Source: Ceratotherium simum simum (taxonomy: Eukaryota; Chordata; Mammalia; Perissodactyla; Rhinocerotidae). From it: DNA of 64,000 nucleotides. The DNA is taken from positions 17,873,695 through 17,937,694 of the forward strand of contig NW_004454159.1 of assembly GCF_000283155.1 (NCBI RefSeq), read 5' to 3'. The notes below the pieces were generated by a model. The model made no database searches. It was given only the letters and a program-made list of their open reading frames with translations, and was not told the DNA's origin. The position numbers and the translations under genes were made by a program. Positions 12,760 through 24,359 of this stretch are shown one piece after another; position 1 is the stretch's first letter, and each line of letters begins with the position of its first letter.

Positions 12760-12890
12760 CAAACATTTCAATTTACAAGTGAAGGAAGTGAGGCCCAAGG
12801 AATTAAGTGACTTTAAAAAGCCTCTCAGCTGGCTCCTTGTAGAACCAATAATGACCCCAGGGTGCCAGTCCCAGGCGGGTGCTCTTTCAC
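12760..12890 (-). repeat. MIR/MIR3 fragment, antisense
   Basis: The phrases 'caatttacaagtgaaggaag', 'gaggcccaaggaattaagtg' and 'gggtgctctttcactattc' follow the antisense order of a MIR-class SINE, but they are diverged. Confidence 0.5.
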
Positions 12891-13374
12891 TATTCCATGC
12901 TATCTCAAGTGGATTAATACGTGACTGATGATCCCTGCCCCCAGGAGAAGTTTCCCTCGGGCAGATATTGCATGATTCTTTTCACATATAACCAGAGTTA
13001 CAGTGCTGGGCAGAGGGGTAGGTGTAGCCCAGTTTTTCACTGCCTATGAGTTTTAAGCTCTAGCAAATGTGAGTCCCTTGTTGCCATTTGTGTGACTCCC
13101 TCCTGCCAATTTGGATCCCCAACATTTCAGCTGAGCTCTGAAAGTTACACAAATATCGCTTTTGCGGTTTCCCTGTCTTCTGAAGCTTCGCTGCAGACTT
13201 AAATGAGTCCTCCTGCTTCATAGGTTTCCCCACGGTGAACATCTCCATGGAGCTTCCCGTAGGGAGCAGTTGCTTAGAATTACTGGTGGCAAGTGACTCC
13301 TTAAATACGTTGAGATCTCTGTGGCATGGCCTAGGGTTCTCTCCTTGGCTCTGATATGTTCAAAGTTTTACCGT

Positions 13375-13990
13375 TAATGTGAAAAATATGTAGATGGCTT
13401 GCTGAGCCAATTTACGGATGACACAAAGATGGTGAGCACAATGAATATGATAATGAGGGAATCAGGTTATAAAAAGCCTAGAATGATGCACCAAATGGAA
13501 TATAGTGAAATCAAAAAAGGGAAGTTTTAAATTCCTGGACTTGGGTGCAAAATTTTAAAACTGTACAAGAATAGGATGGGAATTTATGTTTGACATAGTA
13601 TTGGCATAGGTAAATTTCTACCTTGGCTTAGATAAAAATGCCCAAGAGTTTAGGCTGACTGTGAATTTGATATGAGTCAACAGTAATGTGGCTGCAAAAA
13701 AGATCATTTCATCTTGGGCTACCTTGTGGTTTTCAGAACAAAATAAGTGATAATTTGGTTCTACTCATTTTAGTCAGACCACATATGGACTATTACTTTC
13801 CTTTCTACACAGCAGGAACATAGTTAAACTGAAGAGCATCCAGAATGTTTGATAAGGACAATAGATGATTCCAAACATATGACAATCTGAAGGATGGTTG
13901 AAAGAACTCAAATTTTTTTATCTTGGGGGAATAATGATAACTATCAAGAAGTATGAAGGAGCTGGGATTTTACCATACTTCCAAGCTGAC
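13375..13990 (+). repeat. L3/CR1 LINE fragment, ORF2-sense
   Basis: The plus strand retains CR1-type ORF2 sequence in sense: 'caatttacggatgacacaaa' (the region following the reverse-transcriptase catalytic box), then 'tcctggacttgggtgcaaaa', 'gagtcaacagtaatgtggct', 'tcagaccacatatggactat' and 'ctgaaggatggttgaaagaa'. The frame is broken throughout. This is one of the oldest recognisable elements in the window and complements the antisense L3 copy at 30655-31715. Confidence 0.7.
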
Positions 13991-13994
13991 AAGT

Positions 13995-14390
13995 TAGCCT
14001 AACACAGTTTCATGGATGTTGGTAGAAGACACAAGACTCAGAGACAGAGGACAGTTTATTACTCACAGCAATCACAGTACCCAGAGTATTAGCGTTTTCC
14101 AGTGCCAGTTCCTTAAGCCCCAATTCCCACAGGGCAATGCAAAAAGGCCCAGATTATGCTCACACACACAGTGGATTGCCTTCCAGGAGAGGAACCTTGA
14201 GCTGAGGAAATCCCAATCTTTTATAATAGGCTGCAAGCAAACCTGCCCTACCATTTTCCTAGGGGAAGGGGGATACTATCTCTAAAGAAACATCTTTGAA
14301 AAGAGCAAAATGCTAACAGTGCCTCTTTTAGACAGACATGCAGAAAGAGGAGAGACCCATGGAAAATTCTCTTTCAACAATAACTACATC
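13995..14390 (-). repeat. Possible antisense LTR
   Basis: The run 'cacaagactcagagacagag', then 'gacagtttattactcacagc', then 'tccttaagccccaattccca', resembles an endogenous retroviral LTR read backwards, with 'tttatt' as the reversed poly(A) signal. I cannot name the family, and the borders are guesses. Confidence 0.35.
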
Positions 14391-17300
14391 TTGAGGGTTG
14401 TCATGTTAAAAAGTATTAGAAATCTGTTATTTGAGAAGAAAAAACAATGTCCAATTGGTGAAAATTATCAAAAGACAACTTTATGATAGATAATGAAATA
14501 TTTTATAAAAAACAGAACAAGTTGAAAATGGGATGGACTCCCTAATAAGTTAGACATGTTTAGGCAGAAACCAGGCAGCCGTTTGTTGTGACTGTTTAGA
14601 CACCAGAGAAGTACTGAATTTAGTGTTACATTAAGCTTCTTCCAGCACTCCGCTTACCAGAAAATAGAGAGAAAGAAAGCAGTGAAGTAACTAGGAAAAA
14701 ATGCATGACAGAAAAGGATAAGGCACACTTTCAAGCTTGAAATACTTCATTGTACGTCTTCTGAAGCTCTATCTTTGTCCCAAGAGGATCCAGACATCTC
14801 TTTGACAAACCAGAGATGGGGCCATATCCAAAACCTTTATGAACTTTATGCTGTAATCTCCCTTGTTGTGCCTCTTCAACTAAGAAAAACAGCTCAAAGG
14901 TCTATTTGGAAATAAAAAAAATTTGAAGCTTTATCCTAGATTGATTATCCTGTATTTTGAGAAACAAAATCTTTGCTAAGAAATCCTTTGTAATCTACCT
15001 GGAAATACTTCTGGTTGTCTAGACACTTAAACCAAAGCTTGGGAGTATCCCAAAAGAAAATACATTGTCCATACGGGTTTCTTTTTTTAAGAAACAAAAC
15101 ACATTTATTCCCCACCCCCTTCAGAAAAGAGATTATTTAAGAATAACTGTCACGTCAGTTATTTTTCACTTCATGGATTTATTAACTGCTCACTTGTATG
15201 AATTCATCTGCACACCACATATGTAAGATGATACAACTATAACCAATGGGTGGAGACGTGACTATGGGCATGCCGTTTGACCTCTTTGCTTCTCTATGTC
15301 TTTATATGTAAAGTGAGGGGGTTGAAATAGATGACAGCAATGTTTCTTTCCAGCTTTTCAAACTCCAAAGAATCCAGGAAGAGCTGCTTTCCTAAAAGCT
15401 GGCATAAATTTGGAGCTGTAGGGATGGTAATAGGGCTTAGAAGAAAATAAGTGTGAAAATCCCCTCTGAAAGATGGTTTAAAGGGAATCTCTCTTACCCT
15501 AAAGCGTAGAAACATCAATGAGGATATTGGGAAAGGCTATGGGATGGAAGGATGTAAGAATACCTTGTGGTGCTTTGTGACAAGACACGAGGGTAGTTTA
15601 TGGCAGGAAACTGGAAATGAAATGTGCACTCTATACTAAATCCAGCAGGGAATCCTATTCTAAAAAATGACCTAGGAAAGGGCTCCAGACTGGCTGGAGT
15701 GTTGGGCCCTGACTCAGCAGGCCAAAGCAAGCTGTAGGATGGGGAGGCCTTGTTTCTGAAGAGGTAGACATCTGTCTGGAAATAATTCATTTGTTCTTTT
15801 ATGAAGCAGGAGATACAAAGTTTAGAGGGTCCTTCTTTTGCATCTCAAAACAAGCAAATAACCTCTTCCAGCCTGGGCCGGTTTGATCCTGAATTGCATA
15901 GGCACATATAGTGATTTGGGCATTTTTTCTGGAGGTCAAGGCTCTACTCTACAACTTTGTGATTAATCAATAATTGAGACAACCCTCTTGCATAATTTGT
16001 CTCAGAAGACACACATCGTGGATCTCACAAATCACATCTCAGAATTTATTCAATGTTTTGGGGCTAAAATATTTTTTGAAGATAATTGTGTTTCAATATG
16101 TTTTATACGTCAATTCTGAAAGTTAACATCTTAAAACTACAAAATTTTTATAAATGATTTATAGTAGCTAAGTAAAATTTCTCATCACACTAAATTTATC
16201 AATATACTTGTAAATGATTCAGTGTTTCAGTAAAACACTATGCAATGAATCCAATAAAAAAGGAACTTGAATACATATTTTTTCTTGTGTGCATAAGCAT
16301 TTGCTCTAACATCTGCTTCCTAAAACTGTTGCTTATTTTGTTTCAGCTTTAACCCTTAAAAATAGCAAAAGAATGATCTGGCTTGGAATGTTCATTAGTT
16401 TAACAGCAGGAGTCAAGTTAATCTCTCTCACACCTCTTGCTAGACTCACTTTACTTGGTGTTTAAGATATTAAAAAAAGGTCTCTTGGAGGCAGCAATGT
16501 TGATCTAGAACTTGGGGTCTCTTGGGGGCATAAACCATGGAGCTATGGTTCAGAGCTCAGACTGAGAATGAGTTTGCCACATTTTTCTGAATCAAGAGGG
16601 AGCTCTATTCTAGAGTGACCTTGGGAAAGTAATTTTTTTCATCCTGGGATGCAGATATACACGATAGAGGGCAGCTGTACTCATTATAAATATCTTGTAA
16701 GGTAGGCAAAATGCTGCACTGTAACTCCTGTAGCCAGGAAGCCAGGAAGGAGAAGGCTTATGTGACCTTTCAGAGAATATACTGTTCACCCCAAGGAGTG
16801 CTGCGTAATTAAAACAGAGAGTTAGCACATCTCACAGGAGGGATCAATTTACTCTGAATAGCCCAAAGCTTTTTATCACTTGTTATGGTACTCTTGCTCT
16901 GGACAAGGGAGGGGTGGGGCGGGGGAGACCCAGTGAGGGGAGGGTGAACAAGAAGCAGTAATCTGAGAAGGAAAAACAAAAATAGAGTGGGGAATAAAGG
17001 GGGACAAGAAAGAAGAGCAGGCTTTGGGAGGCCTCATGGCACTTACTGGCAATCCTATGCTCAAAGTCCTCATAGAGGGCAGGTGGCTATTTCAGTCTGT
17101 TCCCATTATAGAAGTAGATCCTAGTGTTGCCCTGAGGAAGGGTGTGGAAACTGGAATTGATAACCACTCTTCAAGTCTTTCTCACGAATCTACGGTGACT
17201 CCCACACTTCATTTTGCCTTTTAGGACCCTCTGATGTTCAGCTCCACCTTTATCCTTCCTCCATGAGCTCCAGCCAGGCTGCCTTCCTAGCTATAAGCCC

Positions 17301-17855
17301 CATATCCACACCTCCTTTTCCTTATACTACACTTTTCCCTCCTTTCTTCTTTTGCACATAACTAAAACACTTCCATCCTCTTAGGTCAAGATCTAATTTA
17401 TTTTATAATAATAACTTACACTGCATAAAGCTTTACACCAAGCACGTAAACATGAACACCACACCTGAGCCATTGTCTCCTGGGACATTTCCTTGACTAT
17501 CTTGGCCCACATCCATCTCTCCAGTGTTCTATCTCCTGAAACATTGGTTCACCCAACTCTACAGAATCAACCCCTAGGGATGGAAGTCTTCAGCAATTTA
17601 CATTTTCCACAAGCTCCCCAGGAGACACTGAGGAGATAGCATGACCTAAGGAGGCAGAATTTTGACTATCGCTATTTACTTTATATTTTTCCACATTGTT
17701 TATACATTTTTACCATGATCATGTACAACTTTTATAATAAAAATTAGTATGTGTGGGCGTATTTATTTTTTAAGCTCCCAGATGATTCTCATGGGGTGGG
17801 AACCATAGGTCCATATCAGTCATTTGAACAATGATTTAGACACATGCCTTATTTC
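14391..17855. other. No recognised gene or repeat
   Basis: About 3.4 kb with no recognised element. A C/T-rich stretch at 17230-17350 on the plus strand has the texture of L2 but no diagnostic phrase. Open frames up to 91 codons occur on the minus strand near 15515-15790 with no recognisable domain. Confidence 0.4.
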
Positions 17856-17859
17856 ACTT

Positions 17860-17985
17860 CTTAGCTCTCCAACAAGAAAGGTACTCAAGAGCAAGAACTA
17901 GCCCTGTACTTTTCCTATTGCTCCAGTGCTGGAAATGCCAGGCTCAAAGCAGGTGCTCAATAAACACTTGAGTTGGTTTGAATGG
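17860..17985 (+). repeat. L2 LINE 3' tail
   Basis: The blocks 'gtactcaagagcaagaacta', 'atgccaggctcaaagcaggt' and 'gctcaataaacacttgagtt' are the terminal part of L2 in sense orientation. Confidence 0.7.
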
Positions 17986-18304
17986 ACTCCCAATAAATTA
18001 AGAAAAAATTTAATAAGGACACACATGACATGGTACATTTGAAGAAAAAAGAAAACTTTATATTTAAGGGTTAAAAAAAATGCATTAGTAAGACAGAAAA
18101 AATACTCAGGTGACTTAATAGACCACAGGATGGCCACAAATCAGCATCAGTGTTTTGCTTTAGATCTAGAAGCAAAGGATCTTTGAAGGCATCAATGAAC
18201 TTATAGCAAGCAGAAACCGCGAGGTGGTTCTCTCTCTTTAATCTGACTCATTCTTGAAGTGGTGTGTTCAATTATAAATTCTACAGCTAAAGAAGAAATT
18301 TGAG

Positions 18305-19215
18305 TAGTTGGAGAGAGTTAAGAAAAGAATCAAAACTCTCATACATTGCTGGTGGGAAAGTAAAATGATGCAGCCACTTTGGGAAACAGTCTCACAGTTC
18401 TTCAAAAAGTCAAACATAGAGTTAGCATATGACCCAGCAAACCCACTCCTAGGAATATACTCAAGAGAGCTGAAAACACATATCCAAACAGAAACCTGTA
18501 CACAAACGTTTACAGCAGCGTTCTTCATACTAGCCAATGGATAACTGTGATAGCCGATGGATAAACAAAATGTGGAATAGCCAAACAGTGGAATATTTTT
18601 TGGCCATACAAAGAAATGAAGTACTGATCATGCTACGACATGGAGGAACCTACCCTGAAAATATGCTAAGTGAAAGAAGCCAGACACAAAAGACCACATA
18701 TTCGGGGCTGGCCCGGTGGTGCGAGTGGTTAAGTGCGCACGTTCCGCTGAGGTGGCCTGGGGTTCACCAGTTCGGATCCCAGGCCCGCACCGATGCACCG
18801 CTTGCTAAGCCATGCTGTGGCGGCATCCCACATAAAGTAGAGGAAGATGGGCCCGGATGTTAGCCCAGGGCCAGTCTTCCTCAGCAAAAAAGAGGAGGAT
18901 TGGCATTGGATGTTAGCTCAGGGCTGGTCTTCCTCACCAAAAAAAAAAAAAAAAGACCACATATTCTATGATTCCATGTATATGAAATGTCCAGAATTGG
19001 CAAACCCACAGAGACATAAAGTGGATTAGTGGTTGCCAGGGGCTGAGAGTAAGGCGGATGGGAAGTGACTGCTAGAGGGTATAGAATTCTGGAATTAGAT
19101 ATTGGTGATAGTTGCACAATTCTGTGAATATACTAAAAACCACTGAATTGTACACTTAAAGGGTAAATTTTATGGTATGTGAATTACATTTCAAAAAAGC
19201 TATTATTTTTTAAAA
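18305..19215 (+). repeat. L1 3' end (ORF2 C-terminus and 3' UTR), split by an ERE
   Basis: On the plus strand the ORF2 C-terminal region is still readable: translation of about 18344-18540 gives HCWWESKMMQPLWE and later AYDPANPLLGIYS, hallmarks of the L1 ORF2 C-terminus. After the ERE at 18704-18950 the L1 resumes with 'tatgattccatgtatatgaa' and its 3' UTR, ending near 'gaattacatttcaaaaaagc'. It is a 5'-truncated, frame-broken L1M-type copy. Confidence 0.85.
18704..18950 (+). mobile_element. ERE SINE (tRNA-Ser-derived) in L1
   Basis: The element begins 'ggggctggcccggtggtgcg' and carries the tRNA-like box A region ('gagtggttaagtgcgcacg') and box B ('agttcggatccc'). It ends in two tandem tail units ('gatgttagc...cttcctca') and an A-run. 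It is bounded by a perfect 16-bp target-site duplication, 'aaaagaccacatattc', at 18688-18703 and 18951-18966. It lacks the central 'aactagaagg' block present in the other ERE form. Confidence 0.95.
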
Positions 19216-19798
19216 AAATAGAGAAAAAAATCAAGGGAGAACACGGGGAGGAGGGAAATCTGGGCAGCGGGACCCCCACAGAATGTTAAAACAAATAGGA
19301 GACAAGAAAGCAGTTCTACTAAGGGTTCCCTTTTTAGGCATAGCTAACTTTTTCAACTTTTCTTTAATAAAAAAAAAAAAGTGATGGCTAGCTGAGGAGA
19401 AAATTAGAAATACAGCCTAGGGGATTTAGTTTAGATACAAGGTTTATCTACCAATGGAAGTTAGAATAAGAGGTTTTCACATTTCTCTTTTTGGTGGACT
19501 TAAATAGTGCTTAGAATAGGTTTTATGTGTGCAGGACAATTTGTGGGAGTCTTTCCTGAAATGGGAGAGGGATGAATTAGACGACCTTTCGTGGTCTTTG
19601 CTCTCTTTGTCTCTTTCTGAACACTGTTAGTCCTCAGCATTCTATATAACACGCTGCCTCCCATGCATTAGTCTCGGCGAAATAAGAGAGGAGACACTCT
19701 TTCTTGAAAAGTTTTATTTGGTTTCTATATTCAGCCATACACACACATTCCTCTTAAGACTGTAAAAGTCTTTTCCTCTAAACAATTAACTTTTCATT

Positions 19799-19815
19799 AA
19801 AAAAAAAAAAAAAAA
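19799..19815. repeat. A-run of 17 (T-run on the minus strand)
   Basis: A homopolymer of 17 A on the plus strand. Read from the minus strand it is a T-rich stretch just downstream of the CTXN3 poly(A) hexamer at 19839-19844, where a U-rich downstream element would be expected. Confidence 0.7.
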
Positions 19816-19819
19816 CTTG

Positions 19820-20575
19820 AAGCTACACTTGCAACCCATTTATTTCAATCATTTGTGTAAAGAAAGTCAATTCAGGTTAGGTATAGTTACCTCTACACAT
19901 GTTACTAATATGAATACATAGACCGTACTTGGCCTGGTAAATAGTTTAAAACCTCCATAAGCCTTTGAATTCAGTTTTATTTGAAAAATAAAAGAATATC
20001 ATCCTCACTCATGTTTAGCGGGGGTGGAACCATCTCTTCTAGGCCCCCCACTGCCTCTCGTTGCTCCCTGCTTTTGCAGAAAACTGGTACCCACTTTGGG
20101 TCCACTCAGCACAGTCTTTTTCACTCTCTGCCCAGGATCCAGATTCCCAAGAACATAAAGCAAACTGAGAGACACGATTAGAGCAAGGAAGTCTCTTCTT
20201 GGCCCTGTCACTAGATTCAGATCAGATCCTTTCTAGTCTCTTTTTCTCTGCAGGTCAGATAGTGCTTCGTTTTATGGCAAAGTTTATGTCAGAATTGATG
20301 CTCTTGGTTTCACCAGCACACACATTCAACAATGTTCATTCACAGAGCAAACAGAAATTTAAACCTTCCTATTTTTACTTACTAATATAGTCCTCCATTT
20401 CCAATATCTTCAAATGTCTTTAACCCAACTGCATGTTTACTACATAATAACAGATTATGGTCCTAGAGCCAGATATTGTTAAAACTTGATTTGTTGAGAA
20501 CATTGACTAACGAGAATTCCTCTCCAAGACATGAAGCACTTCACCTCCTCGGGAGGGGATCCTGCTCCCTCCCTG
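19820..20575 (-). other. CTXN3: Probable CTXN3 3' UTR
   Basis: This stretch lies directly downstream of the CTXN3 stop codon and contains no recognisable repeat, unlike most of the window, as expected for a transcribed 3' UTR. Its left border depends on which AATAAA is used (see the entry at 19839). The assignment is an inference from position. Confidence 0.5.
19839..19844 (-). promoter_or_regulatory. CTXN3: Candidate CTXN3 poly(A) signal (AATAAA)
   Basis: The plus-strand hexamer 'tttatt' reads AATAAA on the minus strand, about 730 bases after the CTXN3 stop codon. It is followed at about 25 bases by a T-run of 17, a good downstream element. Other canonical hexamers lie at 19976-19981 (about 595 bases after the stop) and 19713-19718, so alternative ends are possible. 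Nothing in the sequence alone decides which is used. Confidence 0.4.
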
Positions 20576-20869
<294 letters not shown>

Positions 20870-20872
20870 TCA

Positions 20873-20890
20873 TCAGTCTGCTGAGATCAT
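20873..20890 (-). CDS. uORF upstream of CTXN3 (5 codons)
   Basis: On the minus strand an ATG at 20890-20888 sits in a perfect Kozak context (GCCACC immediately before it). It encodes M-I-S-A-D and stops at TGA, with a second TGA directly after. The uORF is in the same frame as cortexin-3; exactly 51 bases separate its stop from the main ATG. The spliced leader of CTXN3 should contain it with either acceptor at 20921-20926. It could dampen translation of the main frame, or allow reinitiation. Function is inferred; the arrangement is read directly. Confidence 0.6.
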   Translation of the reverse strand: MISAD

Positions 20891-20920
20891 GGTGGCTGCA
20901 CTTTGCAAAGGCTGAGATAT

Positions 20921-20926
20921 CTGCTG
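20921..20926 (-). other. CTXN3: Tandem (NAGNAG) splice acceptor of the CTXN3 coding exon
   Basis: On the minus strand a long pyrimidine tract (about 20927-20950, 'cttccctttctttcttc') is followed by CAGCAG. Cleavage after the first AG gives an exon starting at 20923; cleavage after the second starts it at 20920. Both sites are in the 5' untranslated part, upstream of the uORF, so the protein is unchanged. No other acceptor of similar quality lies between this one and the start codon. Confidence 0.65.
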
Positions 20927-21264
20927 GAAGAAAGAAAGGGAAGGGAAGGAATAGCCAGCAAATAGCAACCTTATTTCTGGGCTCACAGTCATGTTTTTCA
21001 GACAGAAGAAGAAATCTAAAGTTTTTCACCAGAAATGCTTAATTCTGTATAATTATGGGGAAGAATATTTTACTCTTGCATGAAATTACCAGATTGTCCT
21101 CAGAGCAGCCACCTGGGGCCGAGAGAGACGGGCAGGGAAGGCACCCAGAGTACAAAAGATGAGAAATGTGCAAGGTAATGTTGACCTCAGGGTGTGCTGC
21201 CAACTTGACATCTAAACCCAGTCTCTCCTGCCAAGTCTCTTCTAGCTTCCCTCCAGTAATATTA

Positions 21265-21415
21265 CTCTCACATCATTCTTATAATGGTACCATTGAATGA
21301 GCACCAGCTATGTGCCAGGACTGTGGCTAAACACACCATACGTCAGCCACTCTACTATAAGCTCCAGGAAAGTAGGGATCTCTTTAACCCTGGTGCAAGG
21401 AAACTGAGGCTGCAA
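21265..21415 (-). repeat. MIR SINE fragment, antisense
   Basis: The phrases 'gaatgagcaccagctatgtg', 'ccaggactgtggctaaacac' and 'gcaaggaaactgaggctgc' follow the antisense MIR order. It lies in the probable CTXN3 intron. Confidence 0.6.
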
Positions 21416-22064
21416 AAGGTGCTTCATATAGAAACTCTCTCAGGAAGCATCGGGTTCTGGGCTCTGGCTGCTGGCCTCCATTTTACTGCTAAATGAGTGT
21501 GGGACCTTGAAGAGGTCACTAAGCTGTAACATTGGAAGTAGAAATGCCTTCGTATCTCTTGGTGCTGTAATAACGATGAATGTCTGGGAAAACCCTTTGA
21601 AAAGTAGACAGAGAAGAAAAACAAACAAAACAAAGTGTTTCTTCACTTAAGATGTGACTAAGGGAGCTGTGACGCTTCTCCTTTGCTTTCTCTTGCCTGG
21701 GCCAAAGGGAAAGAGAGGTAGCTCAGACCCCCAAACCATCAAGCTACTGCTGCTGTTTCTTTTTTCTTCAGAAATCAAAGACCAGGTTCAATACTTGACC
21801 CCGGGAAGCACCTAGAGAACTGAGCTAGGGAAAAGGAATTGATTGACTGCATTTTGTTTTAAGCTTTACAGTGGCTTCCTACTGTTTAAGACTATTTGGC
21901 AGAAAGGAGGAGAAGGAAAAAGACAAGTTATCACTATTTCCATTTTACTGGTGGAAAAATGGAGGTCTATTGATATTATTGTTTGTCTTTCAAGTCAAAT
22001 TGAAGTATACACAAAGGCTGTTAAAAGCCTCAGATATCGAACTAAATCAAATTTTGTAAAGGAA

Positions 22065-22359
22065 GGCAGGCCCTGTGGCTTAGCGCTTAAGTGCCGGCGC
22101 TCCGCTACTGGCGGCCCGGGTTAGGATCCCGGGCGCACACCCACGCACCGATTCTCCGGCCATGCTGAGGCTGCGTCCCACATACAGCAACTAGAAGGAT
22201 GTGCAACTATGACCTACAACTATCTACTGGGGCTTTGGGGGAAAAAAAGGAGTAGGCTTGGCAATAGATGTTAGCTCAGAGCCGGTCTTCCTCAGCAAAA
22301 AGGGGAAGATTAGCATGGATGTTAACTCAGGGCTGATCTTCCTCACAAAAAAAAAAAAA
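22065..22359 (+). mobile_element. ERE SINE, long form
   Basis: The tRNA-like head starts 'ggcaggccctgtggcttagc' and carries box B 'gttaggatccc'. Unlike the elements at 18704 and 62914, it includes the central block 'cagcaactagaaggatgtgc' to 'ctactggggctttggggg', and then two tail units. The flanking duplication is 'tttgtaaaggaa' at 22053-22064 and 22360-22371. It lies in the probable CTXN3 intron, antisense to the gene. Confidence 0.95.
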
Positions 22360-24140
22360 TTTGTAAAGGAAAGTATCTATATCAGACATTACTATACAGA
22401 AAAAACATATGACATTTATTTATGAATTTGTCTATAAGAAAAATCACATAGCAGAGTAGTCAGCTATGGGAATTAACATGGATTCAAAAGATATTATGCT
22501 TAATGAAAATAAGCAACCAAATAAAAATAGAAATTATGACCTAAAGCATTAACACAGTATTTCTTCAGTTAACTTATAATCGTTGCCTTGAAGTATAGCA
22601 TTAGTAATCATAATAATAGTTTGCATGTATGTTGACACTTGGAAGTTTATAAAATCACAGTTTAAAAAAACAGTTTATAAAAGGAATTACAACCAGTATC
22701 TAGGAGGAAGGAGTTACCAGTTTTGGGGGAAAGAATATTTTGCAGCTCCATAACTCTTTGAATTTTTTTTAAAGTCTGGAACAGTTGCAAGAGATTCATT
22801 TATATTTCTTTTTCTTTTTTAAGTAAGATTAGGATAAAATTTGACTGTATTCTTTTTTAAATAAGCTCCTTAGGAATATAGAGGATGTTCATGGATTGGG
22901 TTTGGTTTTGGTTTGTGTGTTTTTAGGCCCCCTCCAGCCTTGGGTGTTAATTCTCCATAGGTAACTGGGGCTGAGGGGAGGGGGCAGGAAAGGATGGCCA
23001 GAGCTTCCAATGCAGCTCTCTTCTGACAAGGGCCATCTGTACTCAACAAAAATACCCAAACTAGACTTAATCATACCAAATATAAAATTCTCCAAGGGCT
23101 GGGTCAAAAGAAAATCATATAGTGATAGAGGACTAGATGCCTAAGCGGTCTCTGCAATGTTCCCTCTTGTCTTTTCATGTCCTACTGAGGGTCCCACCAC
23201 TTTGATCCCTGTCCTTCCTGCTGGCTTGCAAGAATCCCAGTCTTCATCCATTTTCCCTCCAGCCCAAAAGAGGCCAGAATCCTTTTCTTTGTCTATCCTC
23301 AATACAGCTGAAACAGGTATGCATTTTCAGAAAGTTCTTTACGAAAACATTACATAATCCAAAAAGGAAATAACGTGAAGATCATTTACTGTATAAATTT
23401 CAACATAAAGATTTCTGGATCTGTGAGGTTCAATGAAGGCAGTGAAGGACTGGATATAGGACCTTTGGAGCCTGGGATAATGACTCCCTAGCCACAAGCT
23501 TGCTGACTAGTATAGCAACACCTCGTTCAGTCCCTCCCTTCCCACCTCTGGTCTCCACTCAGTGAGAGCCATCTTGACACCCAGAAGCAGTCTTCCCCAG
23601 CCTTGTCCTTCATACAAGGCAAAATGACAACTCCTCTTCTCCTAGCTCAACATCACATACCTCCTAGGCTTCTCCCATAACTCAGGTTTTAGAGCTGGTA
23701 CACCATTCATCTGGGGGCTACAGTGATGAGCAACCATTCCAAGAAGCCCCAGCAAGTAACCTAGTCATCCTGATTCAGATTATCAGCCACATCTCCCTCT
23801 TCAATCTCCCTATGAATAAGTCTGGGGCCTGGCTTCTTCACGGGGATGCCAACTATTAGAATGATTTAAAAATCCATTTTAATTTGCAGTTTTACCACTC
23901 TGTGCTGATTAAAAGGCAGATGCAAGGACGTGGTTAACCCTCTTTTCAGCCTAATCATGAGTTTTGAGAAGCCTGTTAAAATATAAACATATATGCTCCA
24001 ACCGCTTCCAGATATACCAAATGGATGAGAAAATGGAGATGAAACCATTTTGAAAACTCTACAGTTCTTTATAAATTGTAAGCCTCTCCCCTCCCAGCAT
24101 ACTGTGGTGCCCAAGTTCCTATTAAAATAACTTTATCTGG

Positions 24141-24337
24141 GGGCCAGCCCGGTGGCGCAGCGGTTAAGTGGGCACGCTCCGCTTCAGCAGCCCGAGGGTT
24201 TGCAGGCCCGGATCCCGGGCGCGCACCGACATGCTGCTTGTCAAGCCATGCTGTGGCAGCGTCCCATATAAAGTAGAGGAAGATTGGCATCAGATGTTAG
24301 CTCAGGGCTGATCTACCTCACACACAAAAAAAATAAT
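24141..24337 (+). mobile_element. ERE SINE, short form
   Basis: The head starts 'gggccagcccggtggcgcag', and box B is within 'gcccggatcccgg'. The body runs directly from 'cccatataaagtagagga' to a single tail unit, so this is the shortest ERE here. The flanks are near-identical 15-mers: 'aataactttatctgg' (24126-24140) and 'aataacttcatctgg' (24338-24352). Confidence 0.95.
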
Positions 24338-24359
24338 AATAACTTCATCTGGTCAAACC

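Noticed and set aside
18308..18863. Plus-strand frames at 18308-18544 and 18537-18863
   Set aside because: The first is the L1 ORF2 C-terminus; the second crosses from L1 into an ERE SINE.
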